Positions 1 through 4,855 of a stretch of 10,333 nt of DNA are shown here, piece after piece. Source of the stretch: Lachnospiraceae bacterium. Lineage in GTDB: Bacteria; Bacillota; Clostridia; Lachnospirales; Lachnospiraceae. The translations under genes were made by a program, and so were the position numbers. Below the pieces are notes generated by a model, which saw only the letters and a program-made list of their open reading frames with translations, was not told the DNA's origin and did no database searches. Numbering within the stretch: position 1 is the first letter of the stretch; every line of letters begins with the position of its first letter. The DNA is taken from the NCBI GenBank assembly GCA_021199395.1, contig JAJQIE010000197.1:1-10333 (forward strand), in the 5' to 3' direction.

Positions 1-158
1 CATATGAAAAATTCATTCTGCGTATATAGTCCAGTTATCTGGAAGACGATGTACTGGCCGTCTGCTGGCAGGGTGCTCTCCCGCGGAATATGGAAGAGGG
101 ACAGGGAATGATTTTAGCCAATAGAGAGGCGCGGATGTCAACGTCTGGAGGATCCGGA

Positions 159-1544
159 ATGCGGAAGCACCTTTTTCAAAAAAAGATTTTCTGGTTTATT
201 CTGATCTTTTTCATAATGCTGCTTACTGTTTATATTTCAGTTGCGGTTTATTTTGGCGAACATTTTTATGATAATACGGTGATTTATGGAATCCCCTGCG
301 GCCAGATAACCGCTGAGGAAGCAAAGGAACGGGTCAGTCAAAGGCTGGGAGAATATGTTCTGCAGATTGAGGAAAGAGGAGGCAAGACCGAAACGATCAC
401 GGCAGAGGATATCGGCCTGACATTTGTGGACGGCGACAGTATTGACGAGATGCTGCGAGAGCAACGCTCCTACATCTGGCCGCTGATGTTTTCGAAGGAT
501 CATGACGCGCTTACCTCGGTAGCATTTTCCTATGATCTGGAAAGCGTCGAGGCTGCATTGCAGGCTCTGGACTGTATGGATGAGTCGCTTGTCACTGCGC
601 CGGAGGATGCGTATATTGAAGTCACGGATACGGAATTTATTGTAGTAGATGAGGTGGAAGGAGATACTCTGGACTACGAAAAGACACTGGACGCTGTGAT
701 GGCCGCACTGGACGCCGGGGTACAGAGCCTCTCTCTTGAGGAGGAGGGCTGCTATATTACGCCGGAGGTTTATGGTGATGACGAACAGCTGAACAGTGAC
801 GCGGAAGAGCTGAGCGCGCTCGCGGCTGCTTATATAGTCTATGATTTTGGCGACCGGGAGGAGATCGTATCCGCTCCTGTCATAGCGGATTGGATTACGA
901 CCATGACGGACGGTACGTTTGTGATTGATGAGTGTGCAGTCGAAGAATATGTGGAATGGCTGGCGGAGGAATATGATACCTATGAAAAACCGCATGAATT
1001 TATTACTACGGGTGGAGAGACAGTTACTCTTGAGGACGGAGATTATGGATGGGAAATGGATCAGGCCGTGACGCTGGTGGATCTGTTGAATGCGCTTGCC
1101 GAGGGTTATCAGGGAACCTTAGAGCCGGAGTATACGCATACGGCGATGAGCCGTGATACGGATGACATAGGAGGGACCTATGTTGAAATCTGTATTTCCG
1201 AGCAGGAGATGTGGTGCTATCAGGACGGCGTCTGTATTGTAGATACGCCGGTCGTGACCGGCAATCCGAACAAAGGAAATGCCACCCCTTCCAACGGAGT
1301 ATGGGCGATTGATGGAAAGCGGCGAAATGCGACCTTAAAAGGAGAGGGATATTCTACCCCGGTGAATTACTGGATGCCGTTTAATGGAAATGTAGGGATT
1401 CATGATCTGACGTCGCGTTCTTCTTTTGGGGGGACGATTTATCTTACCAATGGTTCGCATGGCTGTATCAACACACCGTACACCGCGGCGGAAACAATTT
1501 TTAATACAGTAAGCGTAGGTACGCCGGTTATCGTATATGATTAG
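159..1544 (+). CDS. Membrane-anchored L,D-transpeptidase (PG4 + YkuD domains)
   Basis: Predicted to make 3-3 cross-links in peptidoglycan, or to attach molecules to it, on the outer face of the membrane. I chose the ATG at 159 (461 residues) because TGGAGGA at 146-152 sits 7 bases upstream. In-frame ATGs at 90, 108 and 135 have weaker sites and would only add a hydrophilic tail. After a short basic N-terminus there is one hydrophobic anchor (about residues 10-32), then a long acidic region resembling the 'putative peptidoglycan binding' PG4 modules (about 39-320). A C-terminal YkuD domain follows (about 339-461). The YkuD signature is intact: GIHD with His415, then NGSHGCIN with His434 and catalytic Cys436. 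Domain order matches Ldt-fm-like enzymes of Firmicutes. The next gene starts 57 bases downstream; I saw no terminator between them. Substrate specificity cannot be read from sequence. Confidence 0.9.
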   Translation: MRKHLFQKKIFWFILIFFIMLLTVYISVAVYFGEHFYDNTVIYGIPCGQITAEEAKERVSQRLGEYVLQIEERGGKTETITAEDIGLTFVDGDSIDEMLREQRSYIWPLMFSKDHDALTSVAFSYDLESVEAALQALDCMDESLVTAPEDAYIEVTDTEFIVVDEVEGDTLDYEKTLDAVMAALDAGVQSLSLEEEGCYITPEVYGDDEQLNSDAEELSALAAAYIVYDFGDREEIVSAPVIADWITTMTDGTFVIDECAVEEYVEWLAEEYDTYEKPHEFITTGGETVTLEDGDYGWEMDQAVTLVDLLNALAEGYQGTLEPEYTHTAMSRDTDDIGGTYVEICISEQEMWCYQDGVCIVDTPVVTGNPNKGNATPSNGVWAIDGKRRNATLKGEGYSTPVNYWMPFNGNVGIHDLTSRSSFGGTIYLTNGSHGCINTPYTAAETIFNTVSVGTPVIVYD

Positions 1545-1601
1545 TCTTTGTGGATGCTTTAGAACTGTTCATTCCGCATTCAGAAAGCGAGGTGCCGATA
1601 T

Positions 1602-2144
1602 ATGGGAAAAAAGAAAAAAGGGAAAAAACAGGAAAAATCCATAAAAGCAGAAAAAAAACCCAAAGCAGGCAAATCGGGCAGGCCTGAAAAAGCGCCTGGG
1701 GATGAGAAAGGCGAAAAAACTGAAAAGACTATAAAAGCTGAAAAGACCGAAAAAGCTGAAAAGACCGAAAAAATCGAAAAGATCGAGAAGACCGAAAAAA
1801 CGGAAAAAAGCGGAGCGGAAAATATGCTCCTCCAAAAAGGAGTGCTCGAAGGAACCGAAAAAAGAGAACGCGGCTGCGGGATGGATATGCTTGCGGTTTT
1901 TCAGGCGCTTTCAGATGAAAACCGGCTGAAAATCCTGAATCTGCTTTCCGGCCGGGAAATGACCACGCCGGAGCTGATGGGATTTCTGGATATCGTGCAG
2001 TCTACGATGTCCCATCATATGAAGGTTCTGTGCGAGGCCGGACTTGTCAGGAGCAGAAAAGCAGGGAAGCGTTCCTGTTACTCGATTCGGAGGGAAATGC
2101 TTGAACAGATAGAGGACTGTATTGAAGGCTGGAAGCAGGAGTAA
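1602..2144 (+). CDS. ArsR-family winged-helix regulator with Lys/Glu-rich N-terminal tail
   Basis: Probable DNA-binding repressor. Residues about 94-170 are a complete ArsR-type winged helix: FQALSDENRLKILNLL (helices 1-2), then ELMGFLDIVQSTMSHHMKVL (helix-turn-helix) and GLVRSRKAGKRSCYSIR (wing). The first 72 residues are an odd extension, almost only Lys, Glu, Thr, Ala and Ile, with repeated EKx triplets. Most ArsR proteins have about 90-120 residues, so 180 is long because of this tail. The start is supported by GAGGTG at 1589-1594, 7 bases upstream. Internal starts at Met75 and Met94 would give a normal-sized ArsR protein but have weak ribosome sites. The classic metal-binding ELCVCDL motif is absent (ELMGFL instead), so the signal is unknown. 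Cysteines occur only at about 92, 144, 159 and 173. A small membrane protein gene follows 6 bases after the stop. Confidence 0.85.
   Translation: MGKKKKGKKQEKSIKAEKKPKAGKSGRPEKAPGDEKGEKTEKTIKAEKTEKAEKTEKIEKIEKTEKTEKSGAENMLLQKGVLEGTEKRERGCGMDMLAVFQALSDENRLKILNLLSGREMTTPELMGFLDIVQSTMSHHMKVLCEAGLVRSRKAGKRSCYSIRREMLEQIEDCIEGWKQE
1713..1808 (+). repeat. 9-bp-period EKx coding repeat in the regulator's tail
   Basis: Residues 38-69 of the ArsR-type protein are about eleven consecutive EKx triplets (x = T, A or I, one degenerate as TIK). The DNA is a purine-rich, imperfect 9-bp tandem repeat of the form GAAAAGACC. It could change length by slippage without losing frame. Confidence 0.75.
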
Positions 2145-2150
2145 ACGCAT

Positions 2151-2318
2151 ATGAACAGAAATGACAGAGAACTTGGAAGCGACTGGGAGGAATCCTGGGA
2201 GCGGACCGGACGCGGAGAAGGAAAAGGTATCACGCCCGCACAGATTGTGCTGGTGGTGGTTGCGGTGCTGCTGATTGCGGCGCTGGCTGCAATGGGAGTT
2301 ATCTTTTTTACGCGATAG
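2151..2318 (+). CDS. Small single-pass membrane protein, 55 residues
   Basis: Not a recognised family. The 55-residue reading frame runs ATG 2151 to TAG 2316-2318. The N-terminal half is hydrophilic and charged, with two Trp in DWEESWERTG (residues 11-20) and a Gly-rich RGEGKG. It is followed by one clear transmembrane helix, about residues 29-53 (QIVLVVVAVLLIAALAAMGV is its core), and a final TR. An excellent ribosome binding site, AGGAG at 2137-2141, lies 9 bases upstream and overlaps the last codons and stop of the ArsR gene. The two genes are therefore probably translationally coupled. It precedes an intrinsic terminator at 2400-2443, so it is the last gene of its unit. The predicted topology is uncertain. 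It could be a partner or target of the regulator, but that is inference from position only. Confidence 0.72.
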   Translation: MNRNDRELGSDWEESWERTGRGEGKGITPAQIVLVVVAVLLIAALAAMGVIFFTR

Positions 2319-2399
2319 GTACGGTGAACCGGAAACGATTGTTATCACGTGGCTGTTCGTTTTGTTTACAGCTTCGTGTCGCTACAATGACCGGCGATG

Positions 2400-2443
2400 A
2401 TGGCGGGCTCTGGGCATAAGTGTGCTGAGGTCGGCCATTTTTT
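2400..2443 (+). terminator. Intrinsic terminator after the arsR/small membrane protein unit
   Basis: ATGGC (2400-2404) pairs with GCCAT (2434-2438). GGGCTC (2405-2410) pairs with GAGGTC (2427-2432) with one G-G mismatch and one wobble, leaving a bulged G at 2433. GGCA/TGCT inside the loop can extend the stem. Six T residues follow at 2438-2443. It lies about 80 bases after the small membrane gene. Confidence 0.65.
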
Positions 2444-2450
2444 ATATAAT
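2422..2450 (+). promoter_or_regulatory. Possible promoter for citrate synthase (strong -10, poor -35)
   Basis: A perfect TATAAT at 2445-2450 lies directly behind the terminator's T-run, giving a leader of about 60 bases before the citrate synthase ATG. The position 17 bases upstream (GTGCTG, 2422-2427) is a poor -35 and falls within the terminator stem. The -10 could be a chance match in AT-rich sequence. Confidence 0.35.
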
Positions 2451-2515
2451 CAGGAAAGTTCTCCGTCCCACTTTGTTCCGCGCAGAGTCATAAGGAAAGA
2501 GAAAGGAGAAGGATC

Positions 2516-3883
2516 ATGGCGATTAGTGAGACTGAAAAAAGAATAAGGGATATCAGGCTGGAGGAGCTGGCAAAATATTGCCTGAGTTCAAGTGAGTTTG
2601 ACCTGAATCTGTACGCGGAGTACGACGTAAAACGCGGGCTGCGTGAATCGGATGGGAAAGGCGTCCTTACGGGGCTGACGGAGATTTCTGACGTGGTTGC
2701 CTTCCGGACGGAAAATGGAAAAAGGATTCCTGCGGATGGACAGCTCTATTTTCAGGGCTATAATGTGATGGATCTGAAAAACGGTTTTGAAAACCGCCGC
2801 TTTAATTATGAAGAGGTCGCGTATCTTCTGCTCTTTGGCGCTTTGCCGAACCGCCAGCAGCTGGATTCTTTTCTGGAAATCCTTGCACAGTACCGTGAAC
2901 TTCCGAACAAATTTGTGCGCGACGTCATCATGAAAGCGCCAAGCGGAAATCTGATGAACGCATTGCAGAGAAGCGTTCTGACTCTGTATTCCTATGATGA
3001 GAATCCGGATGACATATCTATTCCCAACGTACTGCGGCAAAGCCTGTCCCTGATAGCCACGCTTCCGCTGATCTCGGTATACGCGTATCACGCGCACCAG
3101 CACTATCACAATGATGAGAGCCTTCTGATCCGTTATCCGGATCCGGAGCTTTCCACGGCGGAAAATATTCTGCGAATTCTGCGCCCGGATGGGAAATATA
3201 CGGAGCTGGAAGCCAGAGTCCTGGACATTGCGCTTGTAATTCATGCGGAGCACGGCGGCGGCAACAACTCTACATTTACGACGCATGTAGTGACGTCCAC
3301 CGAGACAGATACATATTCCGCCGTTTCCGCTTCGCTGGGTTCCCTGAAGGGTCCAAAGCATGGCGGCGCAAACCTGAAGGTAGAGCAGATGTTCGCTGAT
3401 ATTCGTGAGCATATAACGGATTGGGAGGATGAAGACCAGATTCGGGATCACCTGAAAAAAATCATGAATAAGGAGGCGTTTGACCACAGGGGCCTGATTT
3501 ATGGTATGGGACATGCAGTCTATACCTGTTCAGACCCGCGTGCGGTGATTCTGAAGGAATACGCAAAATCCTTATCTGAGGAAAAGGGGCTTACACGGGA
3601 GTATGCCCTGTATGAAGCTGTGGAGCGGATAGCCCGCGAGGTACTGATGCAGGAGAAGAATCTGCACAAGCCAATCTGCTGTAACGTCGATTTTTACAGT
3701 GGATTTGTGTATTCTATGCTCGGCATCCCACAGGAAATGTTCACGCCGATCTTTGCAATCTCCAGAATAGCGGGCTGGAGCGCCCACCGCATGGAGGAGC
3801 TGGTAAATGGCGGGAAAATCATCCGTCCGGCTTATAAGTATGTAGGCCATCATGTGCCATATGTGCCGCTGGAAAAGCGCTGA
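2516..3883 (+). CDS. Citrate synthase (citrate/2-methylcitrate synthase family)
   Basis: Condenses acetyl-CoA with oxaloacetate to give citrate in the cytoplasm. The 455-residue protein has the family's key positions. These are HAEHGGGN with the catalytic His at 246, KGPKHGGAN with His282, GMGHAVY at 330-336, NVDFYSG with the catalytic Asp392, and SRIAGWSAHR with Arg417 for substrate binding. The N-terminal extension of about 40 residues and the GYNVMDL segment (81-87) fit the clostridial type rather than the shorter archaeal/Bacillus type. The start is supported by AAAGGAG at 2502-2508, 7 bases before ATG. No aconitase or isocitrate dehydrogenase gene adjoins it, so it appears monocistronic. 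Activity on propionyl-CoA cannot be excluded from sequence, and no propionate-pathway genes are visible. I leave the symbol empty because gltA and citZ are both used for this family. Confidence 0.93.
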   Translation: MAISETEKRIRDIRLEELAKYCLSSSEFDLNLYAEYDVKRGLRESDGKGVLTGLTEISDVVAFRTENGKRIPADGQLYFQGYNVMDLKNGFENRRFNYEEVAYLLLFGALPNRQQLDSFLEILAQYRELPNKFVRDVIMKAPSGNLMNALQRSVLTLYSYDENPDDISIPNVLRQSLSLIATLPLISVYAYHAHQHYHNDESLLIRYPDPELSTAENILRILRPDGKYTELEARVLDIALVIHAEHGGGNNSTFTTHVVTSTETDTYSAVSASLGSLKGPKHGGANLKVEQMFADIREHITDWEDEDQIRDHLKKIMNKEAFDHRGLIYGMGHAVYTCSDPRAVILKEYAKSLSEEKGLTREYALYEAVERIAREVLMQEKNLHKPICCNVDFYSGFVYSMLGIPQEMFTPIFAISRIAGWSAHRMEELVNGGKIIRPAYKYVGHHVPYVPLEKR

Positions 3884-3892
3884 TGCTTTGTT

Positions 3893-3954
3893 GTTACAGG
3901 TCACATCTTGATCAAATTTACGTTATTTCTGTCTCTACAGGTGTGACCTGCAAC
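3893..3954. repeat. Long-loop inverted repeat around CAGGTCACA
   Basis: The left arm GTTACAGGTCACATC (3893-3907) and right arm GGTGTGACCTGCAAC (3940-3954) are reverse complements at 13 of 15 positions, with a perfect 9-bp core (3897-3905 / 3942-3950). One of the two mismatches is a possible G-U pair in RNA. The loop is 32 bases and AT-rich. It may be an RNA hairpin at the citrate synthase 3' end or a DNA site. Confidence 0.7.
3938..3950. promoter_or_regulatory. Operator-like palindrome CAGGT-GTG-ACCTG
   Basis: Perfect 5-bp arms flank a 3-bp centre, with TACAGGT also occurring 41 bp upstream (3895-3901) in the same orientation. The size and symmetry fit a dimeric repressor site, but no cognate regulator can be named. 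It also forms part of the longer inverted repeat, so the palindrome may be a by-product of RNA structure. Confidence 0.35.
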
Positions 3955-3997
3955 GGCATCCGGCCATTTAAAATCGCTTCGCGATGGGCCGGATGCC
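3955..3997. repeat. Compact GC-rich hairpin with nested inner stem
   Basis: GGCATCCGGCC (3955-3965) is a perfect reverse complement of GGCCGGATGCC (3987-3997). Inside it ATCGC (3973-3977) pairs perfectly with GCGAT (3981-3985) around a TTC loop. That gives 16 paired positions in 43 bases, with an asymmetric internal loop. No T-run follows. It may be a transcript-end stabiliser, a Rho-type terminator or a copy of an interspersed repeat. Confidence 0.75.
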
Positions 3998-4061
3998 CGA
4001 ATGCTCTATGTTCACACCCATGCCACGCAGCGTCTGCTATCATTAAATTTTTATAAAGCAA

Positions 4062-4090
4062 TTGCATGTTCCGACAGATATTATTAAAAT
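4062..4090 (+). promoter_or_regulatory. Candidate sigma-A promoter for the ABC exporter
   Basis: TTGCAT (4062-4067), a 17-base spacer and TAAAAT (4085-4090, 5 of 6 to consensus) would start RNA near 4097, giving a leader of about 27 bases. If correct, the hairpins at 3893-3997 lie upstream of this transcript. The -35 matches only 3 of 6, but includes the conserved TTG. Confidence 0.5.
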
Positions 4091-4123
4091 AGACATAAAC
4101 CATCGGAAAGGAAGCGAATACGC

Positions 4124-4828
4124 ATGGATGCATACGTGAAGCTGGAGCATGTGACGAAGATTTACCGTATGGGCGAGGTGGAGATCCATGCGGTGGATGG
4201 TATCGATTTTGAGATTATGAAGGGCGAGTTTGTTGTGATCGTCGGACCGAGCGGCGCGGGGAAGACGACCGTGCTGAATATACTGGGCGGGATGGATTCC
4301 GCGAGCAGCGGGAAAATCATCGTGGATGGCAGGGATATCGCGAAGTACAGCCAGAAAAAGCTGACTGGCTACCGAAGAAATGACATCGGATTTGTCTTTC
4401 AGTTCTATAACCTGGTGCAGAATCTGACTGCGCTTGAAAATGTGGAGCTGGCGCTGCAGATATGCAGGAATCCGCTGGACGCGGAGAGTGTGCTGAGAGA
4501 GGTCGGACTGGAAATGCGCAGGGATAATTTCCCGGCGCAGCTTTCCGGGGGAGAACAGCAGAGAGTATCCATCGCCCGCGCTCTTGCGAAGAATCCCAAG
4601 CTTCTGCTCTGTGATGAGCCGACCGGTGCGCTGGATTACCAGACCGGCAAGTCGATACTGAAGCTTTTGCAGGATATGTGCCGGGAGCGGGGCATGACTG
4701 TGGTGGTGATCACACATAATTCCGCGATCGCGCCGATGGCTGACCGGGTGATTCGGATTAAGAACGGGCAGGTGGCGGATCTGCATACGAATGAGAATCC
4801 GGTATCGGTAGAGGATATTGAGTGGTAG
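4124..4828 (+). CDS. ABC exporter ATP-binding protein (LolD/MacB type)
   Basis: Cytoplasmic ATPase that drives the adjacent permease. The 234-residue protein has every ABC motif: Walker [10 protein letters not shown] (41-49, Lys47), Q-loop FQF with Gln93, signature LSGGEQQR (140-147), Walker [13 protein letters not shown] (160-171, Asp164 and Glu165) and H-loop ITHN with His198. The N-terminal pattern '[22 protein letters not shown]' (split here: VTKIYRMG at 10-17, AVDGIDFEI at 23-31) and the Gly-Ala-Leu-Asp after Walker B are typical of the MacB/LolD group, which pairs with FtsX-type permeases. The ribosome site is AAAGGAAG at 4107-4114. The permease gene begins 27 bases after its stop, so the two are almost certainly co-transcribed. 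An ATPase homodimer would serve the single two-halved permease. The substrate is not evident. Confidence 0.95.
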   Translation: MDAYVKLEHVTKIYRMGEVEIHAVDGIDFEIMKGEFVVIVGPSGAGKTTVLNILGGMDSASSGKIIVDGRDIAKYSQKKLTGYRRNDIGFVFQFYNLVQNLTALENVELALQICRNPLDAESVLREVGLEMRRDNFPAQLSGGEQQRVSIARALAKNPKLLLCDEPTGALDYQTGKSILKLLQDMCRERGMTVVVITHNSAIAPMADRVIRIKNGQVADLHTNENPVSVEDIEW

Positions 4829-4855
4829 CGGACAAAACCGTCAAGAGAAACGCAC

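Larger units (their letters stand above)
3884..4123. other. Non-coding gap with two inverted repeats
   Basis: This 240-base stretch holds no credible gene: frames on both strands are short and lack ribosome sites. It contains, in order, a long-loop inverted repeat (3893-3954), a compact hairpin (3955-3997), an AT-rich segment from about 4040, a promoter candidate (4062-4090) and the ATPase gene's ribosome site AAAGGAAG (4107-4114). The inverted repeats are not followed by a T-run, so they are not textbook terminators. Confidence 0.7.

Noticed and set aside
1..89. Possible end or start of a neighbouring gene at the left edge
   Set aside because: Short open stretches exist on both strands (a + frame ending at TAG 27-29, and a minus frame open through the edge), but none has a start, ribosome site or recognisable motif. 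89 bases are too few to decide.
1569..1835. Minus-strand Phe-rich frame of 88 residues that looks like a membrane protein
   Set aside because: It is the complement of the Lys/Glu repeat (AAA/GAA read backwards as TTT/TTC), so the hydrophobicity is an artefact.
2588..3514. Minus-strand frame of 308 residues opposite citrate synthase
   Set aside because: Citrate synthase is certain from its catalytic motifs, and the antisense frame has no recognisable features.
4028..4055. GCAG-CGT-CTGC hairpin followed by AT-rich sequence as a terminator
   Set aside because: A four-pair stem with a three-base loop, and the T-run comes about 10 bases too late.
3884..4123. Known riboswitch or T-box leader ahead of the exporter
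   Set aside because: I see no T-box sequence or recognisable riboswitch core; the hairpins alone do not identify a class.
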